From: Paracraurococcus ruber
GTDB taxonomy: Bacteria; Pseudomonadota; Alphaproteobacteria; Acetobacterales; Acetobacteraceae
Reading direction: 5' to 3'
Length of the DNA: 55,192 bases
Assembly: GCF_004353985.1 (NCBI RefSeq)
Contig: NZ_SMOA01000015.1
Coordinates: 1-55,192, forward strand
In this document: positions 39,681 to 48,006 of the stretch, piece after piece
Layout of the letters: each line of letters opens with the position of its first letter
Numbering within the stretch: the first letter of the stretch is position 1
Program-made: the position numbers and the translations under genes
The notes under the pieces: model-generated
Database searches by the model: none
What the model was told of the DNA's origin: nothing
Seen by the model: the letters and a program-made list of their open reading frames with translations, nothing else

Positions 39681-40715
39681 ATGAGCGACAGCGATACCGC
39701 CGATTTCCTGCTGGACGCCCGCGGCACTAGCCGCGATCTCGGCGCCTATGTCGTCGGCCTGTCCTTCTCCCGCGAAGGCCGCCTCGGCCTTGGCCTTGGC
39801 GACGGCACGGTCCGCATCGCCGACCCGCGCGACCCGCAGGGGGACTGGATCACCGCCGCGGCGCATGACGGCGCGGTGCTGTCCTTCTGCGCCGATGCGG
39901 CGGACGGGTTCCTATCGGGTGGCGATGATGGCCGCCTGGTCCGCACCGCGCCCGACGGCGCGGTGACGGAGCTCGCCCAGCTCGGCACCATGAAATGGGT
40001 CGAGCAGGTGGCGGCGCATGACAGCGGTCTGCGCGCCGCCTCGGTCGGCAAGCAGCTTCACCTGTTCGACGCCAAGGGCGCGAAGCTGAAGACGCTGGTG
40101 CATCCCTCCTCGGTCGGCGGCATCGCCTTTGACGCCAAGGGCAAGCGCGTGGCAGCCAGCCATTACAACGGCGCTTCGCTCTGGTTTGTCGGATCGAAGG
40201 AGGACAAGCCACGCCTACTGGAATGGAAGGGCAGCCACGCCGCCATCGCCATCAGCCCGGACGGGACGCATGTGGTGACGGCGATGCAGGAGAATGCCCT
40301 GCATGGCTGGCGCCTGGCGGATGGGCAGCACATGCGGATGTCGGGCTACCCGTCGAAAACCCATTTCCTGTCCTTCACCGGGCGCGGCCGCTGGCTGGCG
40401 ACCAGCGGCGCCGATTCCGTGGTGGTCTGGCCCTTTTTCGGCGGCGGCCCGATGGGCAAGGCGCCGACCGAACTCGCCGGTGGCGACGGCGTGCTGTGCA
40501 GTGCCGTCGCCTGCCACCCGCAGCATGAAGTGGTGGCGGCGGGCTTTGCCGATGGCCTCGTCCTGCTGGCCGAGATCGGGTCCGGCAAGGTCGTGCCGGT
40601 CGCCGCGCCGGGGCATGGCAGCATCACAGCGCTGGGGTGGAATGCCGGGGGCACCCATCTGGCCTTCGGGACCGAGCAGGGCTTCGCCGGACTGGTGGAC
40701 CTCTCCAAGCGCTGA
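39681..40715 (+). CDS. WD40 repeat protein
   Basis: 344 residues. About seven beta-propeller blades can be followed, for example SFSREGRLGLGLGDGTVRIAD, FCADAADGFLSGGDDGRLVR and GIAFDAKGKRVAASHYNGASLW. The Ser/Gly-Asp-Gly turns repeat every 40-45 residues. No signal peptide is present, so it is probably cytoplasmic. I recall such WD40 proteins lying beside CobW GTPase genes in alphaproteobacteria, which suggests a metal-homeostasis partnership; here they are separated by over 900 bp. The ATG at 39681 starts the propeller; the frame upstream is not homologous. Confidence 0.85.
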   Translation: MSDSDTADFLLDARGTSRDLGAYVVGLSFSREGRLGLGLGDGTVRIADPRDPQGDWITAAAHDGAVLSFCADAADGFLSGGDDGRLVRTAPDGAVTELAQLGTMKWVEQVAAHDSGLRAASVGKQLHLFDAKGAKLKTLVHPSSVGGIAFDAKGKRVAASHYNGASLWFVGSKEDKPRLLEWKGSHAAIAISPDGTHVVTAMQENALHGWRLADGQHMRMSGYPSKTHFLSFTGRGRWLATSGADSVVVWPFFGGGPMGKAPTELAGGDGVLCSAVACHPQHEVVAAGFADGLVLLAEIGSGKVVPVAAPGHGSITALGWNAGGTHLAFGTEQGFAGLVDLSKR

Positions 40716-40887
40716 CCGGCCGGATGCTGGCGCAGGGACCAGATCCTGGCGCGGCACGAGGGCGACGCTGTATGGCGCGCCGCAAGCATCGATCGCCCAG
40801 GACGGTTCGCGGGCCCCATGAACGCAGGTTCTGTGACCGCAGGCCCAGTGGATGCAGCCAAGGGGTGCGCGGGGCACCCTTGCCAGA

Positions 40888-41181
40888 TCAGCCCTGGCGC
40901 CGCGGCCCGACCGCGATCCAGTTGCGCGCCACGCGCATCGCCGCAGGCCGTCGCGCGGCGCAGGTATAGAAGGCCCGCATGGCGGTGGCCGGTGCCTCCT
41001 CCGCAACCCCGTGGGCGGGCGACAGGATGGTCCTGCCGGCAATGCCGCAACCGGCCACTGGCACCAGCGGCCGTTCGGCGGCCGAGGCGGGTTCCGCCAA
41101 GGACAGGGCCAGGAGGCCAGGGGCGACAAGGCGCCACCCCGGCCGTCGCCAGGGCGACAGGCTTGCACCAAGCTTTTCCAT
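40888..41181 (-). CDS. small putative secreted protein
   Basis: 97 residues. A plausible signal peptide (RRPGWRLVAPGLLALSLAEP, cleavage near ASA-AE at about residue 35) is followed by a short mature part with two cysteines (VAGCGI and FYTCAA). No family is recognised. The start has only a distant AAGGAAAG, which lowers confidence. It is convergent with the WD40 gene and divergent from the DUF3775 gene. Confidence 0.45.
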   Translation of the reverse strand: MEKLGASLSPWRRPGWRLVAPGLLALSLAEPASAAERPLVPVAGCGIAGRTILSPAHGVAEEAPATAMRAFYTCAARRPAAMRVARNWIAVGPRRQG

Positions 41182-41351
41182 GCTCTAGCAGCTTTCCTTC
41201 AGCGCGCGTCTGAGCGCGTCTCGGCTGCGTCGCCAACGCAGTGCCGCGGCATCATGTTCCCCGGCGAAGATTCCCGGCCAGCCCGGGAACCGCCATGCAA
41301 CCGGAGCGGCCTTCGCCGCCTTACCGGGCATTCCGAGGGGATGGAGAGCAC

Positions 41352-41777
41352 ATGGCAAAGCCGGCCGATGACGACGACGAGGTGGATCTCGGCATCAGCC
41401 TGGAGACGGTTGCGACGGTCGTGGACCACGTCCGCGCCCTCCAGGGCACGGAGGAAACCGACGAGGCGCAGCTCTCCGAGGACGCGGACTCCGAGGCTGC
41501 CCTGCTGCAGGAGAACCCGGACGACCTGACCGAGGATTCGTTGCGAGAATTTATCGACGCCCTGAACGAGGACGAGCAGGCGTCCCTCATCGCCCTCGCC
41601 TGGATCGGCCGAGGCGATTACGGGCCGGAGGAATGGGACGAGGCAGTGCGTCTCGCCACCGAGCGCAACGAGGCCGGCGAAACGGGTGGCTATCTTCTGG
41701 GCATGGAGATGGTTGGCGACCTGCTGGCCGAGGGTGTCGCCGCCTTCGGCTTGTCGATCGAGGAGGTGGAGCGCTGA
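41352..41777 (+). CDS. DUF3775 family protein
   Basis: 141 residues, very acidic. LREFIDALNEDEQASLIALAWIGRGDYGPEEW and LLGMEMVGDLLAEGVAAFGLS match the DUF3775 family, which is frequent in alphaproteobacteria and has no known role. Eight extra acidic residues follow the start (MAKPADDDDEVD). The ATG at 41352 comes after GGGGATGGAGAG. It sits alone between two non-coding gaps. Confidence 0.85.
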   Translation: MAKPADDDDEVDLGISLETVATVVDHVRALQGTEETDEAQLSEDADSEAALLQENPDDLTEDSLREFIDALNEDEQASLIALAWIGRGDYGPEEWDEAVRLATERNEAGETGGYLLGMEMVGDLLAEGVAAFGLSIEEVER

Positions 41778-42199
41778 GGCGCCACTGGCCCGGCCTGCCT
41801 GCGCTGCCCTGCACGCTTCCCCGGTTCCCGCCGCCCGACGCTGCCACGTCGGACTGGCGGGTGGCGCAGGCCCGACCCTGGCTTCGCTGGCCGGCGATGC
41901 CGGCCTTCGCTGCGGCCGCGTGCGAGACGAAGTCGTGCTGACGGCAGACTCGGTCGCGCCGCGGGCCCATCGCCGCAGCATTCCACCATCGTCCGGCGTC
42001 ACGATCGGTGCGGCCCCGGCGAGCGGTGGCGTCCGGTGCGCCGGCGGTCTCCCTGTCCAGTTCGAAGCGGTGTCGCGACGCAATGTCGTGCCACGCGATC
42101 AGCGAAGGCGACGGGACGAGATTCCGTAGGGTGACCCATGTCGCCTGCGTGCCGCCTGGCACGGGCTTCCTGCCCACGCCACCCGGCCCGGCTGGATGA
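41778..42199. other. intergenic stretch, nothing recognised
   Basis: About 420 bases between DUF3775 (plus) and DUF1194 (minus), which converge here. No hairpin with a T-run and no family match on either strand. Confidence 0.4.
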
Positions 42200-42955
42200 T
42201 CAGCCCTGGGCCTGCGCCTCGGCCGTCGCCGGGATGGAGGCGATCTCGCGGATCAGCTTGCGCTTCACAGCCTGGCCGAAGCTCTGGAAATCCTCCGCGA
42301 CGATGACGAAGGCGCCGGTCCCCCCGATCACGCTGTCCCGGTAGTAGTCATCAAGCGGGATGGGTGGCATCCGGCCGAAGGTCGGCCGGTCATTCACGAT
42401 CGGCAGGCCGTTGATGGTCACGCCCTCCGCCACCAGCCGGTCGCGTGCCAGTTCCACCGGGCCGCCGCTGTTGTTCACCCCGTCGCCGGAGACATCGACC
42501 ACGCGTCGCGTCGCCTCGAAAGGCGCCTGCGCCAGGACAGTGCGGGAGAAATCCAGCCCGCCGGAGATCGAGGTCCAAGACAGGGAGGCGCGCGGCGCCT
42601 CGGCCAGCTTTTCCGACCAGGCATGCGCGTCCGGGGCGTTCCCGATCCGTGTCCAGGGCAGCACAAGCCGCTGGTACTCGGCGCCGGCCCATTCGACATA
42701 GGCGAGGCCGATGGCGCCGATCATGCCGCCGCGGATGGCCTCGACCACCTGCGGGTCGGACACCGCGGACCGGTAGCCTTCCCGTTGCAGCCTCGCCTCG
42801 TCGTCGTCGATGGAGCGGGAAACATCCACTGCCAGGACGAGCAGGACATCCACCGGTTCGCCGGCCGGCTGCGCCGCAGAGCGCCGGGGTGCAAGCGCCG
42901 GGGGAGCAGTGCCGAGGACGGCGGCCCCGGCCGCCAGAAGGGAGCGCCGGTGCAT
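42200..42955 (-). CDS. DUF1194 exported von Willebrand-like protein
   Basis: 251 residues. A twin-arginine-like signal (HRRSLLAAGAAVLG) points to export, possibly by Tat. The mature part is the DUF1194 form of a von Willebrand A domain: VLLVLAVDVSRSIDDDE holds the metal-site DxSxS motif, and VVDVSGDGVNNSGG the later acidic loop. Function unknown; such domains mediate protein contacts. The start at 42955 is preferred because it begins the signal sequence; an ATG 11 codons upstream is possible. It stands alone. Confidence 0.85.
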   Translation of the reverse strand: MHRRSLLAAGAAVLGTAPPALAPRRSAAQPAGEPVDVLLVLAVDVSRSIDDDEARLQREGYRSAVSDPQVVEAIRGGMIGAIGLAYVEWAGAEYQRLVLPWTRIGNAPDAHAWSEKLAEAPRASLSWTSISGGLDFSRTVLAQAPFEATRRVVDVSGDGVNNSGGPVELARDRLVAEGVTINGLPIVNDRPTFGRMPPIPLDDYYRDSVIGGTGAFVIVAEDFQSFGQAVKRKLIREIASIPATAEAQAQG

Positions 42956-43138
42956 GCCCGCAGACTCCAGATGCCACTGATCAGCCATGGAAGCCCAGGC
43001 ATGCCCCGGGGTTCAACAGGTTCCGCACGAAATCCGGCCGCCGCCGACCGCGCGGCAGCAATCCGCTTCCAGGATCCGCCGGCCTGGGCCGGCCCAGCCG
43101 GCGTGACCGCCGGCCGGCACGGACGTGCATCCCTCCCC
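42956..43138. other. DUF1194 upstream region
   Basis: The 344-bp interval to the sugar aminotransferase gene contains this GC-rich part, with a 14-bp palindrome CTGGGCCGGCCCAG at about 43084-43097, and repeat family 1 copy C. It should hold the DUF1194 promoter; none is obvious. Confidence 0.4.
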
Positions 43139-43246
43139 TAGAACGGTTTTCGTTCGCCATGGCTTACGACAACCGCTCTAGTCTTCTGAGACTACGAGCA
43201 TCTTCACCCGATCAGGTGATTCCACCTGATCGGGATCTGCTCTAAC
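43139..43246 (-). repeat. interspersed repeat family 1, copy C (3' of the sugar aminotransferase)
   Basis: The hairpin arms are 43207-43218 and 43223-43234 (12 bp perfect, loop ATTC). The second palindrome lies at 43141-43179. Read from the aminotransferase, the element starts about 54 bp after the stop codon, in the same orientation relative to the upstream gene as copies A and B. Confidence 0.85.
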
Positions 43247-43299
43247 CAGTCCGAGCGCCGCCGCCCGTTGTCGCGCCCCGCCTGCGTCGGGGCTGGGGG

Positions 43300-44457
43300 T
43301 CAGAGGGCTGACAGGACCGCCGCGGCCACCCGCGCCACCTCGCCCTCGCCCAGATAGGGGTGCATCGGCAGGGACAGGCAGCGCTCGCAGAGGCTCTCGC
43401 TGATCGGCAGCGGCGGCGCGCCAGCGGCGATGCCCTCCGCATGCGCCCGCGCATAGGCCGGTTGATGGTGCAAGGGCTTCGGGTAGTAGATCGCCGAAGG
43501 CACGCCCGCCGCCTGCATGGCTGCCTGCACCCGGGAGCGTCCCGCCGCATCCGGCAGCAGGATGGTGTAGATGCCCCAGGCGCTGTCATGCCCGGCGGGC
43601 ACCTGCGGCGTCGCGACGCGGCCACCCAGCGCCGCCTCATACCAGCCGGCCACCTGGCGGCGGGCGCGCAGCTCCCCGTCCAGCAGCGGCATCTTGGCCA
43701 GCAGCACCGCGGCCTGGATCGAATCCAGCCGCCCGTTCATGCCGGTGCGCAGCACCTCGTAGCGCGACTTTCCCTCGCCATGGGTCCGGAGGGACCGGTA
43801 GAGTTCCGCCCGCTCGGCATCATCGGTCAGGATGGCGCCGCCATCGCCGTAGCAACCCAGGGTCTTGGTCGGGTAGAAGCTCAAGGCCGTGGCATGGCCG
43901 AAGGTGCCGAGCCGCCTGCCGTGCAGCGCCCCGCCGAAGCCCTGGGCGGCATCGTCCAGCGCGAACATGCCGTGCTTCTCGCACAGCCCCTCGATGGCCG
44001 GCCAATTCGCGGGCAGGCCGTAGAGGTCGACGCCGATGACGGCGCGCGGCCGGAGCCGGCCCTCCCGCTCCACCAGCGCGACCCGCCGCGCCAGATCCTC
44101 GAGGTCGAGGTTGAAGGTGGCGGGGTCCACATCCACGAAGACCGGCACGGCGCCCAGCACCAGCGGCACCTCGGCGGTCGCGGTATAGGTGAAGGCGGGC
44201 AGGAACACCGCGTCGCCGGGGCCGATCCCCTCGGCCATCATGGCGATCTGCAGTGCATCGGTGCCGGAGGACACCCCGACCGCATGCTTCGCGCCGCTGA
44301 ACCTCGCCAGGTCCGCCTCGATCGCCTCCACCTCCGGCCCCTGGATGAAGCGCCCATGGTCGAGGACGCGGGCGATGCCGGCATCGATCTCGGTCCGGAT
44401 CAGCGCCTGCTGGGCTTTCATGTCGAAGAAGGCGATCGGGCGAAGGGTGGTGGACAT
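43300..44457 (-). CDS. DegT/DnrJ/EryC1 family sugar aminotransferase (WbpE-like)
   Basis: 385 residues. This PLP enzyme transfers an amino group from glutamate to a keto-sugar nucleotide. The internal aldimine lysine is K198 in SFYPTKTLGCYGDGG. The N-terminus FFDMKAQQALIRTEIDAGIARV resembles WbpE/WlbE, which act on UDP-2-acetamido-3-keto-glucuronic acid, so a role in surface polysaccharide is likely. No other sugar-nucleotide gene is adjacent, which is unusual for this family. The start ATG at 44457 is the family start. Confidence 0.88.
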   Translation of the reverse strand: MSTTLRPIAFFDMKAQQALIRTEIDAGIARVLDHGRFIQGPEVEAIEADLARFSGAKHAVGVSSGTDALQIAMMAEGIGPGDAVFLPAFTYTATAEVPLVLGAVPVFVDVDPATFNLDLEDLARRVALVEREGRLRPRAVIGVDLYGLPANWPAIEGLCEKHGMFALDDAAQGFGGALHGRRLGTFGHATALSFYPTKTLGCYGDGGAILTDDAERAELYRSLRTHGEGKSRYEVLRTGMNGRLDSIQAAVLLAKMPLLDGELRARRQVAGWYEAALGGRVATPQVPAGHDSAWGIYTILLPDAAGRSRVQAAMQAAGVPSAIYYPKPLHHQPAYARAHAEGIAAGAPPLPISESLCERCLSLPMHPYLGEGEVARVAAAVLSAL

Positions 44458-44831
44458 GCGGCTCCTCGAGTCCGGCAGACCGGGCTTAACGCCGGGCTGG
44501 GCGGACGGCCAAATCAAGCGGCGTGTCGCGGTGCAACATGCCTCGATGCCTGGAGCCGGCGCCTGGCGGAGCAGTTGCCCCTCGCTGCAAAGCCGGGCTG
44601 CCGCGCCGGTTCGCCCGCCCCTGCCGCCGGTGCGGCGCCGCGACGGGCTTTGGCCGCCCCCGAACGCCTGGGCCGGATCACGGAGCGGCGGGAATGCCGC
44701 GCGGCGCCAGACCTTTCCCCGCACCCAGGGGCCGAAGCAACGCAGCGCCCAGCCCTGACCGCCGGGCGACCCGACTGGGCCGCGGCACCGGTCCTGGCCA
44801 GGGTGGCAGGGAAAGGCGCGCCCGGATGGGC
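44458..44831. other. intergenic stretch, nothing recognised
   Basis: About 374 bases between two minus-strand genes. It follows the RTX gene and precedes the aminotransferase. No terminator-like hairpin with a T-run or gene-like frame is visible. Confidence 0.4.
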
Positions 44832-47063
44832 TCAGATGATGGCCCAGCCGGCCCCCGGATCGGGCAGCAGGGTGGCGGCGCTCACGACGACCCCCTGCAT
44901 CAGCCAGAGGGCGATCGTGCCGTCCAGGTTGCGCCAGAGAATGTCGGCGCTGCCATTGCCGTCGTAATCCGCGACCTTGGCCACGTCCCAGCTTGCGCCG
45001 GGATTGCCCAGCACCTGGATGCCGGTCGGGGCCAGGCCATCCATGGTCCAGACGACCAGCGTGCCATCCGCATTGCGCCACAGCAGGTCGGCCTTGCCGT
45101 CGTCGCTGAAGTCGCCGGCGCCCACGACCTTCCAATCCGCACCGGGCTGGCCGATGGAAGCGGCGGCCTGCACGGCCAGGCCATCCATCCGCCATCCGAC
45201 GACTAGCCCGTTGGCGTTCTGCCAGATCGCCTCGCTGCGCCCGTCGCCATCCAGGTCGGCCAGGTCGGCCAGCCGCCAGCCAGCGCCCAGGGTCGTGAGG
45301 ACGGCCCCGCTCGTCACCGCATTGCCGTTCATCAGCCAGCCGACCACCAGCCCATCGGCGCTCCGCCAGAGCAAGTCGGCCCGCCCATCGCCATCCAGGT
45401 CGCCGATCCCATCGACCTGCCAGACCGGGTCGATGGCGCCGACCAGCCGGACATCCGCGAAGCCGCCGCTGGCGCCATACCACTGCACCAGGGTTCCGTC
45501 GGCATTGCGCCACAGCACGTCGGCGCGGCCATCGCCGTCAAAGTCGCCGCTTCCCGCCACGGACCAGGAGGCGCCGGGATTGCCGGCGAAGAAGCCGCTG
45601 CCAACCAGGCCATTCATCGCCACGACGACGAAGGTGCCATCAGCATTGCGCAACAGGATGTCGGAGGTGCCGTCGCCGCCGATGTCGGACCGGATGGTGA
45701 CGCCGAAGGCCTGCTCGCGGTCGGTGAAGGAGAGCGTCTCGACGCCGGACAGGGTGTCGCTCCCCACCGGCCCGGTGACCGTCCAGGCGCCAGTCGACGG
45801 GTCGCGGGTCCAGGTGACGCCGCCCGAGGCGATGTCGAAGGCCGCCACGTCCCGCCCCGGGCCGCCACGGACGACGTCATTGCCGGCCCCTCCGGCCAGG
45901 ACGTCATCGCCATCGCCGCCATCGAGGGTATCCCGACCGCCGCCGCCCCGCAGCAGGTCGTTGCCCGCGCCGCCCGCCAGGGCGTTGTCCCCTTCGCCAC
46001 CGACCAGCGTGTCGGCGAAGGGCGTGCCGAACACCCCTTCGACATTCGCCAGCGTATCCGTGCCGGTCTGCACACCGCCGACGAACCAGGCATCCCTGGC
46101 GGTGCCCGCCGCAACGGATGTGCCGTCGAAGGACAGCGCGCTGGCGGACAGATTGACGATGACGCCGGCCTGCGGCGCGATGACGTAGGAGATGCCGTAG
46201 TCGACGACGTCGAAGCCGCCCCGCCCGTCGATCGAGTCGTTGCCGCGCTCGCCGCTCAGCGTCTCCGCCGCATCGGTGCCCCGCAGCGTGTCGTTGAGGA
46301 TGGAGCCATAGACCCGCTCGAAGCCCTCGACGGTGTCGCGTCCACCCGGCAGGGTGGCCAGCCCGAGTTGCAGGTCCAGCGCGATACCCGCGCCGGAGGC
46401 GATGACCAGCGTATCGATCCCGGTGCCGCCCTTCAGCGTCTCGCCGAGGCCGGCAGCGCGGATCGTGTCATCGCCCTCTCCGCCATCGATGTCGTTCGCG
46501 CCGGCCCCGCCATCGATGCTGTCCTGGCCGCCACCGCCCCGCAGCAGGTCGGCGCCGCCCAGCCCAAGCAGCGTGTCGTTGCCGTCATTGCCGTAGAGGC
46601 TGTCGGCACCCTCGGCGCCGATCAGGGTGTCGGCCTGGGCCGAGCCGGCCATGACATCGTCGAAGGCCGAGCCATAGACAACCTCGATCCCGATCAGGGT
46701 GTCGTTCCCGCCGTAGCCGTCCCGGGCGGTACCCGCATCGACCGCCAGGCCGGCCAGGATCGCCTGGACGGCCGACAGGTTGACCAGCACCCGGTCCGGA
46801 TCACCGGCGGCCAGGAACAGGTCCGTCCCCTCTCCCCCGTCGACAAGGTCATTGCCCTGGCCACTCAGCAGGGCGTCGAACCCTGGTCCGCCGCGCAGCG
46901 TATCGCCGCCGCCGCCGCCATCGAGCACGTCATCGCCGCCTTCCCCGAGGAGGGAGTCGTCGGCAAAGGACGGCGCCTGCCCCGCCACCGAGGAAACGAC
47001 GCCGGGCGTGACGGCATTCGGCGTGATCGTGTCCGGACCATCGGTCCCGACAAAATTCGGCAT
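44832..47063 (-). CDS. RTX/FG-GAP calcium-binding secreted protein
   Basis: 743 residues without an N-terminal signal peptide. Residues about 30-430 contain many glycine/aspartate nonapeptide repeats (GGEGDDVLDGGGGGDTL, GGAGNDLLRGGGG) that bind Ca2+ as parallel beta-rolls, broken by spacer modules such as VNLSA...AGTARD. Residues about 480-740 hold some seven FG-GAP/VCBS-like repeats of about 50 residues (GDFDGDGRADVLWRNADGTL). This design fits type I secretion via a C-terminal signal, but no type I secretion genes are nearby. Possible roles are adhesion or surface layer. The start at 47063 (MPNFVGTDGPD) is a common RTX N-terminus. Confidence 0.88.
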   Translation of the reverse strand: MPNFVGTDGPDTITPNAVTPGVVSSVAGQAPSFADDSLLGEGGDDVLDGGGGGDTLRGGPGFDALLSGQGNDLVDGGEGTDLFLAAGDPDRVLVNLSAVQAILAGLAVDAGTARDGYGGNDTLIGIEVVYGSAFDDVMAGSAQADTLIGAEGADSLYGNDGNDTLLGLGGADLLRGGGGQDSIDGGAGANDIDGGEGDDTIRAAGLGETLKGGTGIDTLVIASGAGIALDLQLGLATLPGGRDTVEGFERVYGSILNDTLRGTDAAETLSGERGNDSIDGRGGFDVVDYGISYVIAPQAGVIVNLSASALSFDGTSVAAGTARDAWFVGGVQTGTDTLANVEGVFGTPFADTLVGGEGDNALAGGAGNDLLRGGGGRDTLDGGDGDDVLAGGAGNDVVRGGPGRDVAAFDIASGGVTWTRDPSTGAWTVTGPVGSDTLSGVETLSFTDREQAFGVTIRSDIGGDGTSDILLRNADGTFVVVAMNGLVGSGFFAGNPGASWSVAGSGDFDGDGRADVLWRNADGTLVQWYGASGGFADVRLVGAIDPVWQVDGIGDLDGDGRADLLWRSADGLVVGWLMNGNAVTSGAVLTTLGAGWRLADLADLDGDGRSEAIWQNANGLVVGWRMDGLAVQAAASIGQPGADWKVVGAGDFSDDGKADLLWRNADGTLVVWTMDGLAPTGIQVLGNPGASWDVAKVADYDGNGSADILWRNLDGTIALWLMQGVVVSAATLLPDPGAGWAII

Positions 47064-47175
47064 GGCGCGGCCACCTGGATTGGTTTCGCGGCGGGCCTTA
47101 TCACGATTCCGCGAAGCCATCCAACGGCTTGGCAGGCAGGCCCTGCACCGCGCCGGCGGACAATGCGGACACAAT

Positions 47176-48006
47176 CTATGCGCGAGACTGCAACAATCTT
47201 GCCAAACGGTCGAATTCGCTAACTGTCAGGGTCTCGGCCCGCCGGTCGCCGGCTATGCCCGCCGCGTCCAGCAGCGCCTCCGCCTCGCCGAGCGGCTTCA
47301 GGGCGCCGCGCAGCATCTTGCGCCGCTGGCCGAAGGCCGCGGCCGTCAACCGCTCCAGCGTACGGAACAACGCCTCGCCCGGATCCTCCGGATGGGGTCG
47401 GAAGCCGACCACGGCCGACCAGACCTTGGGCGCCGGGCTGAAGGCGCCGGGCGGCAGCCGGAGCAGCAGGTCGCAGCGGCAGCGCCACTGCGCCAGCACG
47501 GCCAGCCGCCCATAGGCACCGGTGCCGGGCGCGGCGCAGATGCGTTCCGCCACCTCCTGCTGGAACATCAGGGTCATGCCCTCGATCGCAGCGGCGCCGC
47601 GCAGCCAGCCGACCAGAAGCGGCGTCGCCACGTTGTAGGGCAGGTTGGCGACGATCTTCCGCGGCGCCGGCAGCAAGGCGGCCGGATCGACGGTCAAGGC
47701 ATCGGCTTCGATCACCCGAAGCCGCCCCGGATGCGCGGCTTCCAACTCGGCCAGCGCCGCCACCGCCCGGCGGTCCAGCTCCACCGCCGTCACCATTGCC
47801 GCAGGGGCGGCGAGAAGGGCACGAGTCAGCCCGCCCGGGCCGGGCCCCACCTCCAGCACCTGCCGGCCGGCCAGATCGCCCGCCAGTGCCGCGATCCGGC
47901 GGCACAGCGCCTCATCCAGCAGGAAATGCTGGCCGAGTGCCTTCCGCGCATCCAGCCCATGCCGGGCAATGGTCTCCCGAAGGCTCGGGAGGGCCGGGCC
48001 GCTCAG
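47176..48006 (-). CDS. ksgA: 16S rRNA dimethyladenosine transferase
   Basis: 276 residues. KsgA/RsmA dimethylates two adjacent adenosines in the 3' loop of 16S rRNA. Motifs: KALGQHFLLD near the N-terminus, LEVGPGPGGLTRAL (SAM motif I) and NLPYNVATPLLV (motif IV). No ATG, GTG or TTG exists in frame before the SAM motif. CTG at 48006-48004, which overlaps the surA TGA as CTGA, gives a correct-length protein with the family N-terminus. I choose it as start by analogy with the GTGA/ATGA overlaps in this window. pdxA, often found between surA and ksgA, is absent. Confidence 0.9.
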   Translation of the reverse strand: MSGPALPSLRETIARHGLDARKALGQHFLLDEALCRRIAALAGDLAGRQVLEVGPGPGGLTRALLAAPAAMVTAVELDRRAVAALAELEAAHPGRLRVIEADALTVDPAALLPAPRKIVANLPYNVATPLLVGWLRGAAAIEGMTLMFQQEVAERICAAPGTGAYGRLAVLAQWRCRCDLLLRLPPGAFSPAPKVWSAVVGFRPHPEDPGEALFRTLERLTAAAFGQRRKMLRGALKPLGEAEALLDAAGIAGDRRAETLTVSEFDRLARLLQSRA

